64,000 nucleotides of DNA from Vitellaria paradoxa (GCA_019916065.1 CM034236.1:22027508-22091507); one strand, 5' to 3'; shown: positions 25,001 to 37,407, counted from the stretch's first letter. Program-made: numbers and translations. Notes: generated from the letters alone by a model not told the origin.

Positions 25001-27816
25001 TAGGGGGTTAAGTTATCAATTCATACTATGCTTCTTTAGCTACTGAAACTACTGAAGCTTTGATGTGTGGAGGCGATTGGATTTGTGCACTTCATGGTGT
25101 CAAAAAAAAGGCGAAGGTAATAATATTATTTTTTTATGTTATTTTAACTATTTACTTGTATGTATAGAGAACAATATTATACCTATTAAAACTTTTTATT
25201 TGAATGTTTGTATTTGTGTAGATGGAAAAAAACTGTAAGAAATCACCTTACCCATTCTTGATAACAATGTGATGCTATATACATGGTAGGCTTATTTTGT
25301 AATTATGTTCATTAGTAATATGTGTATTTCATTACATCCAATTAGATGATACTTTTTCATTATTTTGCAATTCTAGATTTTGGCATACTAAATTAAGGGA
25401 CTTGTGATGCTGTGAAAGATGCCACAAAAGTTAATGTGATGTTGCTATTTTTAATGTCATTTTATTGTCATTTTTATTAACTCATGAAATGCTGAAAATT
25501 ATATTTGTAATGTGGATTGATTAGTGTATATTTTTTGTTTTTTGTGTTTGAGTACTAGTAGACTCATTTACAAGTTTGTGTTTCTTATATTCGTGATGTG
25601 TTTTGAGTACTAGTAAACTCATAAAATATTAAAAATTATCTTTTTAAAATTTCTTGTGTTTTCAATAACTGTCTTCAAATTGCTCCATTAGAGATTAGAT
25701 TCTATTAGTTTGGACAGTTATAGAAAATGATATGGGTTTTAGCTATATCAAGAAAAGAAAATGCATCATTTTTTTTGCAGAAACTCTTGTCAATTTTGCA
25801 AAAGATACATTGATGCAAGATAGAATATCTACAACATTTGGAATATGCCTGCTTTCCAAAATATGCAGCACAAAATCGTTAAAATTCAAGATTCTAATAT
25901 ACATTTGGTAGGTCTTTCAGACATGATCTTTGATGTAATTTGGTTAATTTGCAAGAAAATCAACTCCCAGGGAAAATCCTATCGATGATTGGTTTTATGC
26001 AGGGGCGCTTGTTTTTGCTATGTCGTAAGTGTTCTAATTTTTCTATTATATCAATTTGATTTTCTTCATGAAAGTGAATTTATGCTAGTATGTTATTGTA
26101 AATGTATTTGTTATACTTCAAATTATTTGATTTTTCTTGATGATTTAGTTTTAAAAGGTTTGCAAGTTAGTTTTAGAATTACTGATAGTCTTTCGTGACA
26201 AGCTAACTTGTTCCATTCCCAAAGAAATCAAAAAACATGACAAAGCTCCACTATTTGTACAACTTCCTCACTATCCTAGCCTTTTTCTATTACTTGTATT
26301 TTTTCCTCATTGCATCAACTTCATTTCATTGGCTTGAAAATCATTGAATACACTCCTTGAGTACCATCTTTATTTGTATTTACTTTTGGATAGATTTTTT
26401 TTTTTTCAATCCTTGACCAAATAATATACTGACGAGTCATAGCATCATTGGCTATAAGAATTATTCAAGTGAATATAATTATCAAACTTTCAATTAGAAA
26501 TGTGAATTGATACATAGCCAACAAATTCTACAGTATCAAAAGTCAAATAATAATTTAATTTCTGATTCCAGCTCTCTCTTTCATATTTGAGCAAAAGGAC
26601 AACTGCACTTATGGTAATTAGAGGAGGGAAAAAGTTTCACAGTTAAGTTCTTATGAATATAAGGTGCTCTTATTTGTGGTGGAATTGTAATTTTTTTCTT
26701 TAGCAAAGACACTAATTGTCATAATTGTTATGTGTAGTTTTATCATTCTATTTGTTCATTGAAATCTATCGGAGAAGCCTAGCTTAGACGTTTTCTTGGT
26801 ATGTACTTTTTTGCATCAAGGAAGGGGAAGGAATGACGATTTTTTGATTTTTAAGCATGCACTCAGGGCCATGAAGCTGCCTAAAAGAAGTGTTCTTGTT
26901 ACATAGGAATGCTATTGGGAATTTTTTTTTTTTATATATTCGTTTTTCTTTTCCTTTTTTCCACCCCAATTTGGGAACTAGGATCTTATTTTGAGATAAG
27001 GGAAAGCAATATTTAGAAAATTTTCATTCAAAGCTCTACAAATTTAGCAATGCAAGTCTTTATTTTGAGATAGAATGCAATTTTAGGATATTGACAGAAT
27101 GCGATTTTAGGATCTTATTTTGAGATAGAGAAAAGTAATATGTTTTGATGCAAGTCTTTGTTTACCATGTGGAAATCCTTTTTCTATAAGTTAACATATG
27201 TAAGGTCTATAGCTTCTATAAAAGACAATACCCAACTTACAGGAAAAATTTCGTATGATTTTACTGGTTCGACATTCATGTAGCTATCATCCAGACTCCA
27301 TTGTATGACTTGGTGTTCCTATTCAATGAGAAATCAATTCAATTTAGCAAGATGCATTGTTGGTTTAACAAGAATTTGGTGTAATGGAGCAGTCACCTGA
27401 AACGAAAGAAATGGTGCAACCAGGTATTGATTGTGCATTGGTGATATTTTACTTTTTGAACTATATTATGCATACAAATATTTTTACTTTGTCTTTTTTT
27501 TTTTTTTTGAACTCATATATCACCAAAAAATAAAACAATAAAAAATATTTCACTTTAGCGCATCCTACTCTTAACGAGCTTATTTTAAGCTTGAATTCAA
27601 GCTTTTCGAGCTCAAACTTGAACTTATCTTGAGCCCTATACTTAACGAGCTATTTGCGAGCCGAGCTCGAATATTATATTCTCTTTAGCAAATCAAGCTC
27701 GAGCTCCATCAAATATTCAAACTCAAGCTCGAGCCAATCTCGAGCCTACTACCAAATTTTCAAGTTAAGCTTAAACATGTAGATATTTGACTCGGCTCGG
27801 CTTGTTTCTACCCCTA
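22070..27816 (+). mobile_element. hAT-superfamily DNA transposon, about 5.7 kb, decayed
   Basis: Terminal inverted repeats: TAGGGGTGGAAA at 22070-22081 and TAGGGGTAGAAA read inward at 27805-27816, one mismatch. Both subterminal regions (22080-22260 and 27560-27800) are dense in GAGCTCGAGCT-like words, a hAT habit. The only coding relic between them is a RICESLEEPER-like transposase on the plus strand. The flanking octamers (TTTGTTAT left, TCTATCAC right) do not match, so the 8-bp target duplication has decayed or the ends are not from one insertion. Long non-coding stretches lie on both sides of the transposase (22260-23480 and 25120-27540). Confidence 0.75.
23500..25110 (+). pseudogene. hAT transposase (zinc finger BED / RICESLEEPER-like), broken
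   Basis: Would bind element ends and carry out cut-and-paste transposition. Reading across frames gives the family's domains in order. BED zinc finger, about 23510-23640: FKEIELPNRMKKV, HCKTKLSMNTT, but the first Cys is Tyr and there are stops. 23765-23960: MRKAIGHWILMHEHPFNVVE and a KSLKTDL helix, like the start of the family's core. 24088-24357: PPPHCRVDVADAIYKCLLDW, then ISVDSDSYNNTYL at the place of the family's T-x-DNAS-x-ND segment, and HIYCAHILNLLAQDGL. 24540-24690: MSIANVQDLRCKLLGVEMCF, family form DPRCKL. 24890-25110: WKANTLKFQILSKMVVDILV plus TTEALMCGGDWI, the hAT dimerisation region. Numerous stops and frameshifts rule out function. Confidence 0.85.
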
Positions 27817-27987
27817 TCTATCACGAACACAAACTCATAAATAAACTTTCTTCTTATTTTGATAGAATAATACTAAAATATCTATAAAGCATAATAACCA
27901 GAGCCCAAAGGACTAAGATGGTGCTTTAGAGAGAACCTAGAGATAATACGGAGAAAGAAGGAGAAATATACTGAAAGAACATTATAG

Positions 27988-28205
27988 TGTTGTGTGTGTT
28001 TACACATATATCTAGTACATAGCAGAGAGAGATCTAACTACTTCCAACTGCTAAGGGATAGAGTTAAATCTTATCTCAATTATTCAAAATGGAGATATTA
28101 TCTTTATCTAATACATATTAAATTATCCTAACACTAGAACTTATCTAGTATCTTGTTTAGGGTGCAAGTAATGGCTATGTGGATGTACCACAAGCCAATG
28201 CAACA
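27988..28205 (-). mobile_element. LTR of a Copia element (218 bp)
   Basis: Plus-strand ends are TGTTG and CAACA, a perfect 5-base inverted terminus. The adjacent TCTCCCAC (28206-28213), read on the minus strand as GTGGGAGA, is the usual polypurine tract before a 3' LTR. This places the element on the minus strand with its RNase H at higher coordinates. The left boundary is chosen from the matching terminus and could be further left. Confidence 0.6.
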
Positions 28206-29229
28206 TCTCCCACTCGGACACATGGGACATATAACATCTCTCATCCAAAATTTGCTTATCTTGTTCATATCTTCATATGGATAATGGATCGTGCGACCAA
28301 AAATGAAAAATTCAAAATAAAGAATGTTATATTAAGTTACCATCTAACTAATATAACACTATAACTCTAGGTCTTGTTTCATACCCCATATCTAACTCTT
28401 TTAATCCCTTTTGTAAATCATACAGAGTCATGCTAGACCTCACAATATATTTGTACTCATGATTATGTAGAATAACAATGACATAATCTTTAGGGTTATG
28501 ATTCATAAAATATTAGTTTGATATCAAATGACCTTTCCTTATACGTCATGTATGTCTATTTAAACCTGATTGCTTTCCTAGACATACTCCATTAGATGAT
28601 ATGATTCATGGCCTTCAGATAACATGCTAAAGTAGTAACATTAAGTCACGACTTCTAAACATAACTATGTCCTAAAGAGTATAAGATGGAACTAATAGTC
28701 TAGAAGTCTCACATAGTAATGAATAAGAGATTTATTTTGTTACTATTTTTCATAATCGTCTAATAACACAAAGTATGATGTGTAAGCTGTGATGGAGCTT
28801 CCATCTAGAGTTAATCATACTCTAATACCATACAAATCTTAGTCTAATAGCTTCTTATAGCACCTAACTTGAACCTTTCAAGATTGTTACTCATTAATGC
28901 CTTCTCATGAGTCTCACATTCGTCTATTTTCAAGCTTCATAGAGAAGTGGATTCACTCCATATTCAACTAATGTAGTCTCATCTTAGCCAATGCTAAGGC
29001 GACTTATAATAACTTATCACTTTTGAAGCACCATAGAGATCACTATTTCATAGTGTGATCATCTTTGTCTTATCCTACTCGCTATTCAAGTGCCAGGGCG
29101 ATCATCCATGTGAGAGGGCTGACCAAAACATGGTGACTTAACTCATATAACAAGATATGTGCACCAATTAAACAAAATAAATATGAAAAAATATTTTATT
29201 AATACATAATATAAAAATATCAATCATAC
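28206..29229 (-). other. Non-coding part of the Copia element between RNase H and LTR
   Basis: About 1 kb without any open frame of note. Long 3' untranslated regions occur in several Copia lineages. Nothing else recognised. Confidence 0.4.
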
Positions 29230-29825
29230 AAATACGTTAAACCCTATGTAACCTTAAGCCCCTAACATGTCTTTGAAAGATATCTCTAAGGATAAGTTTA
29301 GTCACGAGATCAGCAATCATGTCAATGGTGGGGACATACTTTAGGATATTCTTACCTTACACGACAATGTCTCTAATGAAATGGTAATAAGTATCAATGT
29401 GCTTGGATTTACCATGGCACTTTAGATCTTTTGCAAAAGTTATGGTGGTTGTGTTATCACAATGAACCACAATAGCCTCACCCAAGTGCCCTATAATGCT
29501 CAAGTTCTATAAAAATCTCCTCAACCATAAAGTCTCTTACACAACAACATACTCTGACTCCATGGTGGATAAAGAAACACAATGTTATTTTTTACTACAC
29601 CATGAAATAGCTCCTCTTCCAAGTATTAAATAATAACCAGATATGGATTTATGTTCATCTCTATCAGCAAATCTATCTACATCATTATACTTAGCCAATC
29701 TCGTACTGCCATTTTGATAGCATAAAGTGAAGTTTGCAATCCTTCGTAAATATCTAAATATCCTTTTAACTATGTAGGTGATGAGGTACCATGTAAACTC
29801 CCAGTCCCGCATGGATCCTGGTCAC
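29230..29825 (-). pseudogene. Ty1-Copia RNase H / C-terminal reverse transcriptase fragment
   Basis: Minus-strand translation from 29812 downward gives IFRYLRRIANFTLCYQ, then YNDVDRFADRDEHKSISGY at the first catalytic Asp region, GAISWCSKK, and LSTMESEYVVV (around 29540-29585), the hallmark Copia RNase H order. Beyond this, the family's CDNQAA and TKHIDI segments are only traceable as broken text (stops near 29440-29500). The integrase and main reverse transcriptase are missing; homology stops at a GGATCC near 29815-29825. Its job in the intact element would be degrading the RNA strand of the RNA:DNA hybrid. Confidence 0.85.
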
Positions 29826-29830
29826 AGTGT

Positions 29831-30789
29831 CTATATCAGACCATTTTCCCCTCTTACAGTTGCCATCCAATGGTAGAAGCATTTCAGACCACAAACCCCT
29901 TCCGCAGTAATCAATCCACGGCTGGGGACATTTCACGACATCCAAGTTATGATGAGCACTTAGAAGATTTGCCTTAGGCCAAGAACAAGGCCTAGGGATG
30001 GCCCAACCAAAGGGTTCACTAGCTTATACTCACCCGTGGGATCATCTGGGGAAGAGTGGTTTGGTGGCTAAAGTTGAGGGATCCATCGAGGTACCCTCGA
30101 CCAGTCCAAGCAAAGAATATCACTACATAATAAAACCCTTTTCCGTATTATGTTACCACCCCGTACCTGTATGGCAACAACCTTTACATCAACCGACCGG
30201 GCAAGAGTACTATCACTATTTAGTCAAAGTACCCTCACCTACGAACGTATTAAGTCTAGTAGAGTTGGCTACACCATGGTAGAACCACTGTCCTTGACAT
30301 GTGAAAACTAACTTTTTGTCCTAACTCGCCCCCATACCTTTACCCACTATACACCATGGTGATGCACTACTTATTCTCTTACTCTCTATATCACCCAAAA
30401 CCTTCAACTACCCTATCTCTCCATCACTTCGGGCTACCCCAACTCTTACCCCGTCTATCTTCAGTGATCTCCTACCATTAACGATGTATAGTATTGTTCT
30501 AAGATGGTTAGCACATTCTCCTATATTCTAACCATTTACATTAGAGTCCACTGGAGAACTAATATTGAACATCATTTATGGCACCTCACAAAAAAACCAT
30601 CGGCGCAACTGACACCGGTGCCCTTGAAGGCGTCGAAATAAGCTCTACAAATGAAAAAGAAGAATAGCTAGTAGTGCACAATCAATGCTGGTCACCATTT
30701 CAAACTAGGTCAGGACTATCACAAAGCAAGTATTGCTTTGCCAGCAATCACAGTACATGCTTAGCATATGCCTAACAGGCCATAATACA
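29831..30789. other. Unrecognised region with a 94-codon open frame
   Basis: GC content is visibly higher than the surroundings. An open frame at 29998-30282 (MAQPKGSLAYTHPWDHLGKS...) has no motif I recognise, and the downstream text has regular stops. It adjoins retroelement fragments on both sides and is probably a decayed internal region of one, but I cannot support a family. Confidence 0.3.
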
Positions 30790-31171
30790 TAATTGTTTAT
30801 GTTGATTATTTAGGTATTGATGTTAATTTATGATTGTTGGTTATAGATGTGGGTTATTAAAATGGCATATGATTATTAGATATTGATTTTATGAAAATAT
30901 GTTGTTTATTTATTACTTCATATTATATATGTTTATATTATGCATCGTGGGCACAAGTAGATTAATGCTCACTTCCATGCGGATTATGGTGCAAGTGTAG
31001 ACCTGAAAGTTAGGTGGGCTTGCTGTGTTAGATTAAATCATTATTTTATTAGAGCTGTTTAAATTTGTATTTGGGATTGTGTTGTTAAATTTTAACTCAT
31101 TTGATTTGGTTGTAAGGCCATAAGGCCAAGATATTATGTTGGGATTGTGTTGGAGCACTATTGTTTGGTAT
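30790..31171 (-). mobile_element. Inverted LTR, left part (split by the solo LTR)
   Basis: Read on the minus strand, 30940-31010 (CACTTGCACC, TGAGCATTAATCTACTTGTG, CCCACGATGCATA) parallels 31500-31560 of the neighbouring solo LTR (CCTGCAACAC, TGAGCACCAACCCACTTGTG, TCACGATGTATA). Its continuation is 34562-34742, ending CGTGACA. Homology is partial and judged by eye. Confidence 0.45.
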
Positions 31172-31814
31172 TGTCACGCTCCAAAATCCAGAGATCCCGA
31201 GGAGCAAGTTTAAATTGAAAAATTTAATGTACTCGATCCATTACAGTCTCACTATTTATTTTTCATAACTATTAAGCCTCCTTTAATTGATGTAAATAAT
31301 AACAATTATTATTTTATTAATAAAACACGCACCCGGATTTAAATTAAAACTAAATGACATAAGTTTCATTTATTTCTAAAACGCTATTTTCATATCTATA
31401 CGCTTGTAAAGTTATCACATCTAAATCTTAAAAACTGCTCAACAGCACCATAGGACTTCAAACGGTTGTACCGGCCCTCCTAGATATCAGGTTTTGTACC
31501 TGCAACACAACCTGTAGAGACATGAGCACCAACCCACTTGTGGTCACGATGTATAGAAAATATACTTTTTACAATGCATTTTATAAATCACATAAGCAAT
31601 AAATATAGCAAAGAATCATCGAATACATCAACACATAATAGGATAGGACAACATTAATTTGTAACTTTTATTTCTCTCATTAACCTTTCTTCATTTATTC
31701 TTTTCTTTTCCCAAGGTGGGGAATGATACTCTGCAAGACTGTCTCACAATTATAGTGGTAGTCCAAATCCATCGCCAGTTCGTATAAATATACGGGTCGT
31801 GAAGCACCCCTGCG

Positions 31815-32350
31815 TTGTCGTTATGGATCCAAGTCTAAGGGCCACGATAAGCCTTTACCACATCCGTCGTCGTGGATTACTAGTCCATGGGCACGATTAC
31901 CCGATCCTGCGTAGGTTTAGGGTCTTTTAACCTAAGGGTATCTCTTGACCCTTCCTATTATTTTATAGTATCCTCACCTTCCCCACAAAATCAACATTTT
32001 CTTAGATTTTCTCTTTACGTTGTTAAAACTTAGAAATAATATCTGTGAGTGTGTATCAACTTTCATAATTTCGTGTTTTCATTTTATCATCTGTTTCACA
32101 ATGAACACATATCCACCTTATTTCAATATATCATAGCATGTCTTAGCATTGAATAGAAAATTTTGTAAATCTAATCATAACTTTAGTGTCACTGAAAATC
32201 CAGCTATGAAACTTATATTAATTTAATAATAATATAAACTTAAACTCACTATTGTATCTCTATTAAAATAAATATAACAAAAAGTATAAATAATACATTA
32301 ATTTCCCTACCTCAAATCTAGAAAAGGTGAAAAAATTCCAAAATTTTAAG
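31815..32350 (+). repeat. Direct repeat copy 1 inside the solo LTR
   Basis: Matches 33415-33955 at an offset of about 1600 bp with high similarity, for example CCATGGGCACGATTACCCGA, CCCCACAAAATCAACATTTT, CACAATGAACACATATC and TAATTTCCCTACCTCAAATC. Differences are scattered substitutions and a few small indels. Confidence 0.9.
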
Positions 32351-33225
32351 ACTTACAACCTCTAATTTTCTTAAAATTACCATCCCCTCTTAATGAGAAT
32401 TTCTAAGGCCCTCTCAACAAAATACTACATTAGTTAGAACCATAGGCCCACGAACTACTTAATTAAATTCTGAACTTCTAGAACTTAACCAGTACCGTAG
32501 AACATGGTGCAATTAAAACATGAGTGACATCTGATATAGAATTTAAGAAAAGCTAATCTACTTTTAAGGAAATTAACCCCACTCTTTCTTAATAAATACC
32601 TCCGTAATTTATACATTACTCACGGAAACAAAATTGAGACTCTTTCTCATTCGACCTCAAATTGGCTATCTGAATACAAGGTTTCCCAATACACTTAATA
32701 CCATTAATGGAGAAAGTAACATTACTCTTGCTTCATCCCAAAACTAAAGTACGTTGTCATCAATTAAGATAGTCATCACTAATCCATAATATCAGTCAAT
32801 CACCATTTTTGAAGTTGCTAATCCATCCATTTCAAAATTAAAATTTCTACTATAGCCATTACTATCTCAAAATTACCTCACAAGTACACATCACTCAACA
32901 ATAAAACATAATCTCAATAGACCCTTGAGTCACTAAGTTAAACTTTTTAAGCATTTGGGACTTTAAATTTAAAATCTTTTTATTATATTCACATCTACAT
33001 TTAACCATCATTCTTGATGTTAGAACTAGCATCAAAACATCTTTCACACCTTATACCTAAGCCTAACAACCATTGCTGGTTACACCACTTGCTCAGATAG
33101 CAGCTTTATTTACCATCAGTTAAGGATATTTCATAAGTTTTCATATCCTTTACCAATCAGGTCACTGTTCTAGCAACATCCCCCAATTTCATCCGTTACA
33201 CTATTAACTATACCATAAAATACCG
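32351..33225. other. Spacer between the LTR-internal repeats
   Basis: AT-rich, no open frame, no recognised site. Presumably LTR sequence carried between the duplicated blocks. Confidence 0.5.
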
Positions 33226-33410
33226 ACGAGTCCATTTTAAAAAATAACTAAATGTTGGTTGTTACACATAAGCATACAACATATAACGCCAGACTCCCAT
33301 TGTCCCTTAGATATTCTAACTGACGAGTCCATTTTCAGAAATAACTAAATGTTGGTTGTAACACATAAGCATATAACATATAACGCCAGACTTCCACCGT
33401 CCCTTACAAA
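33226..33410 (+). repeat. 95-bp tandem duplication inside the solo LTR
   Basis: GACGAGTCCATTTT...AACTAAATGTTGGTTGT and ATAACGCCAGACT recur head to tail, starting near 33226 and 33322. The second unit abuts copy 2 of the 535-bp repeat. Confidence 0.85.
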
Positions 33411-33414
33411 AAGT

Positions 33415-33955
33415 ATATTTCTATACATCGTGAGTCCAATGGCCACGATGAGCCTTTATCACATCTATCGTCGTTTTGGATTACTAATCCATGGGCACGA
33501 TTACCCGATCCTGTACAAGTTTATGGTCTTTCAACCCAAGGATATCTCTTGGCCATTCCTATTTTTTTTATAATATCTTTACTTTCCCCACAAAATCAAC
33601 ATTTTCTTAGATTTTTTCTTTATGTTGTTAAAGCTTAGAAACAATATCTGTTAGTGCGTATCAACTTTCATAATTTCGCATCTTCATTTTATCATTTGTT
33701 TCACAATGAACACATATCTACCTTATTTCAATATATCATAGCATGTCTCAGCATTGAATAGAAAATTTTATAAATCTAATCACAAATAGTGTCACTAAAA
33801 ATCCAACTATGAAACTTATATTAATTTAATAATAATATAAACTTAAACTCACAATTGTATCTTTATTAAAATAAATATTACAAAAAGTATAAATAATACA
33901 TTAATTTCCCTACCTCAAATCTGAAAAAAAGTAAAAAATCCCAAAACTTTAAAAC
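33415..33955 (+). repeat. Direct repeat copy 2 inside the solo LTR
   Basis: Counterpart of 31815-32350. It leads into CCCTACCTC and then the pyrimidine-rich 3' part of the LTR, so this copy is probably the original position and copy 1 the insertion, or the two arose by unequal exchange. Confidence 0.9.
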
Positions 33956-34561
33956 TTCGCTCTTTCGTATTTCTCGTCCTAGGCCGAATTGCGATGATCC
34001 GACACCACCATGATGATCACGATGTTGAAAATACCAAAGCCCTACTATTCCTAAACTTAAATTCTCACTTTTTCCTTCCTTTTTCTCTCTCCTCTTTCTT
34101 TTCTCTTTCTTCATTCTCTCTTCTCTCTTCTCTGCTCTTTCTTTCTTTCTTGTCTTTTCCATTTTTTTTTCTCGGTTTACTTCTTCGAGTCAAAACATAC
34201 AGCACACACACATATATATGTGTGTCATACTTGGTGGCCAAGTAACACAAAAGCAAATGAAGCTTCAACAATTCTTCTTTCTTTTTTTCTTCTCCTTAAA
34301 CTTCCAAATGCCCTCCTATCATCATTACTCTCTTTCACCTATACACCATGTGCCTCAATCCATCCCATACATGTGTCACCTTTACATTTTTTTCACTATT
34401 TTATTTAAATTAAAATTTTACTAATTATAAAAGTATAATATTGTTTCAATTAAAGCTAAAAAAGAATTTAAAATAATGCCCAACTAATGCAATTAATTTA
34501 ATTTTTTTCTATAGTATAGATTAATATATATATTCAAAATTAAAATTTTAGGGTTATTACA

Positions 34562-34742
34562 GGTATTATATAGATATATTTATTATATCGTTTTATTATT
34601 AGTTTATCATTATAGATTGTGAATGCCTGCTCTAAGATGGTTATGCTTCTGATCAAAGTAATATTTGATGCATGTATGTTATGTATGATTCATTCACTCA
34701 CCCCTCGAGGCACCTTGTGTCACGAGATCTGGGGACGTGACA
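34562..34742 (-). mobile_element. Inverted LTR, right part
   Basis: Continues 30790-31171 across the solo LTR and ends at a near-palindrome TGTCACG...CGTGACA (34718-34742). On the minus strand this is an LTR start of the TGTCACG type. Similar CACTCACCCCTCGAGGCACC text precedes it. Confidence 0.4.
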
Positions 34743-37407
34743 CTATTTTTCCTTGTGTTTTAAATTCAAATATTTTTCTTGAACCTTTGACAATGTAATA
34801 TCAAATAGTTTCAAAAGATATTATTTTGATGCAATAATGAACTATAAATGGATAAGTAATGTGGTTCATGATATACGATATGATTGATATGATATGTAAG
34901 TGGTGACTGGTCATGATAAAAATAAGGACATTAATAATTGGTATTGGAAAAGGTAATGAGATAAGATTGTTAGTTGTTGATTTCAGGTTTAGTGGATTTT
35001 AATAAATAGGATAAAGAAATAGTAAGTTGAAGTTTGTGTGTGTATATCATGAAACATTTGCTATACTTTGAGATCGATTATATATATACCATTTGTACTT
35101 TATGCTTTTGAAAGAAATAATAAAGATTTGTTTGTATGCTGAGATGAAAAATAGCAACAGTTGAAATCATAAAATAATGCAAATGATTATAAGGGTTTAA
35201 TTTAATTATCTTTTATGTTTTGGTGTACTTGATATGATTGGTCCTATTTTAGTTCCATTTGATAGATGTTGTATACGAAGAGTTATAAGGTTATTTGATA
35301 ATATGGAAAACATGATTTTGAATTCAGACATAATGATGTAAATGATATAGTTAAAATGGTATGTGAATAAGGTAAGTTTTGATTTGATTTTAGCTTATCA
35401 AGAGATTCGAACTTGACGGAATGTAATAAATGATTAAATACTTTTGAACATAACACTTGAAATGAAAAGATTGAAATTAAATTGGGTAAATTAAAAATAT
35501 GTTAATTTAATAATAAAAGTAAAAGATTAGTTTAAGATTGATTTACATGATTAAACTAAAAGTCAAGCATGGGTAATTATTTGATGTGGTAATTATGAAA
35601 ATTAATTTGACTAAATTAAGGATTTCCAACCTGTGGGTTAATAAGTGTTTGACGAATAAATGGATATTATAAAAAGATAGAATATGATAAAATCAAATGG
35701 TATGGAATATCATGAAAACAAAAAGGGAAAATATGAAAGCGTGATTAATTGGAATACTTTAATTACTCAAATAAGATAATGAAAATAGTGGTTGGATGAA
35801 AAATGGATAATGTAAAATGTGGGATGATGTCTAGGCATGTCATGTGCGTGTGGTTAACGTCTTGTGTGTGTGATGAGATGTGATAGGAAATATGATCTAA
35901 GAACACGATACCCTTGGGTTAAAAGTCTCTAAAACTACACTGGGTTTGGTCATCATGCTAGTAGTTTACTAACCTACAACACAACGCTGACTCAATTCAT
36001 CGCGACCGTTGGATATTGATCCATAAATACGATGATGATAAGCTTAGTTCATCATTTTTTTTAGGTTTTAGCCCATAAAAATGACACTAGTTTGATATTA
36101 ATAGGGTGTATTGTGACCCTTGAGCCAGGATTCATAAACAACAATGATTTGATTCATCAATTTCGTTAGTTGTTGGCCCATAAAATGCCAATGCTTTGGA
36201 CTAAAAATAGATATTATGAAAATGATGATGTGTGGGTGTGTGTGTGTGTGTGGGGGGGGTTGTGTTTGGAATGGGTTTAAAGGAAGTAAAATTGAAATGG
36301 TTGATTCTAGTTATAAAAGAAATGTAATAATGTTATCTAAAAATATTGTTGGATGCTACGATTATTGGAATTTAAATAATAAATCCTTAATAATAATATG
36401 ATCTTAAGAAATACGATAACATGTTTTGAGAATTAATGAACTTGATCTGATTTGGTTACTATAAAAATCAATAAATGGTTATCTTGATCCGGTTCTAAGA
36501 CCTATAATAAGTTTGAGAGTCTTTCGATAAATTGTAAAAATTAATGTGTGAGACATGAAAGAGATAATGGCAAAGATGATGTGGTTATATGATTATCAAA
36601 TAATGTAATGATTAGTAAAATTTAAAGATTTAGGGAAATAGCTCTAAAGGATTCAATTGTATGTAGAGTCATTATAAATCACTTCTTATCTTGCTAAGTG
36701 AAAAGACTAAAAATTACTGGATAGTGAATAACGGGCACCTATTCGATGATAAGACAATGTTAATAATGATGTTGTTACATGATGATCCTTAAATTTATTG
36801 TCAGTTACAATTATTACTTGTTATATGACAATAACTTGCCAGGTTCAACATTACACGTTAACACTGCTTATGTGTGATATATGTTGTTATTTAATATGCT
36901 TTAGTGGATGAAAGTTAGGACATGAGATGGCATATTGTGAGTGAAATGCATTATTATATGGCATATTTACATTAGCAGTATGATAGGATATGTACTATAT
37001 GCTTGCATGTAAAGTGGGCATAGGTGGATTAGCGCTCACACCCCTACAGTTATGGTTGTAGGTTTAGGATAGGCCTATCAGTGGAGTGTTCAATTTAGAG
37101 TTTTATATTGTCCTTCTATTTTATCTTAGATTAGTATATGTGTATATTATGCCCTCAATAGAGTGGTTAATTATATTTATTTATTATAATCATTTAGTTG
37201 GGGTGGTACTGGACTGGTTGAGTCCTGGTGTATAATATGTATATTGTGAAGCATTATTACCTACTTAAAGCCGAGGCTTTATTATATATTATTATTTTAT
37301 TTAAATATTTGTTGTAGTGGTTGTTTGGATTTACTTGGGATAGAGAAATGTGATTACATGTGTTTCATTTAGCTTACTCATCTGGTTATGAGACTCGAAG
37401 CGTGACA
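34743..37407 (-). mobile_element. Second inverted LTR-like block of the same broad family
   Basis: Ends GAAGCGTGACA at 37407, the reverse complement of a TGTCACGC LTR start. Minus-strand text at 35905-36100 parallels 31860-31960 of the solo LTR (ACCCAAGGGTATCGTG against ACCTAAGGGTATCTC; CCCATGG/GATTAC-type blocks). 37010-37050 parallels 30945-31010. No genes. A GTGTGTGTGTGTGG run lies at 36236-36258. The left boundary is not defined. Confidence 0.4.

Larger units (their letters stand above)
31172..34561 (+). mobile_element. Solo LTR, 3390 bp, Gypsy-type, TSD GGTAT
   Basis: Begins TGTCACGCTCC at 31172 and ends GGGTTATTACA at 34561, with GGTAT directly outside at 31167-31171 and 34562-34566, a perfect 5-bp target duplication. 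No primer-binding site, polypurine tract, coding region or second LTR is inside, so this reads as one long LTR left after recombination. It contains an internal direct repeat of about 535 bp and a roughly 95-bp tandem repeat (listed separately). Promoter-like and pyrimidine-rich DNA lies at 34060-34180, with a CACACACATATATATGTGTG palindrome at 34204-34223. Confidence 0.75.

Noticed and set aside
22062..27824. 8-bp target duplication of the hAT element
   Set aside because: TTTGTTAT on the left and TCTATCAC on the right do not match, also when shifted by one base.
33878..34271. Overlapping Lys/Glu/Arg-rich and Phe/Ser-rich open frames
   Set aside because: Caused by the pyrimidine-rich tract inside the solo LTR; several frames are open at once, as in low-complexity DNA.
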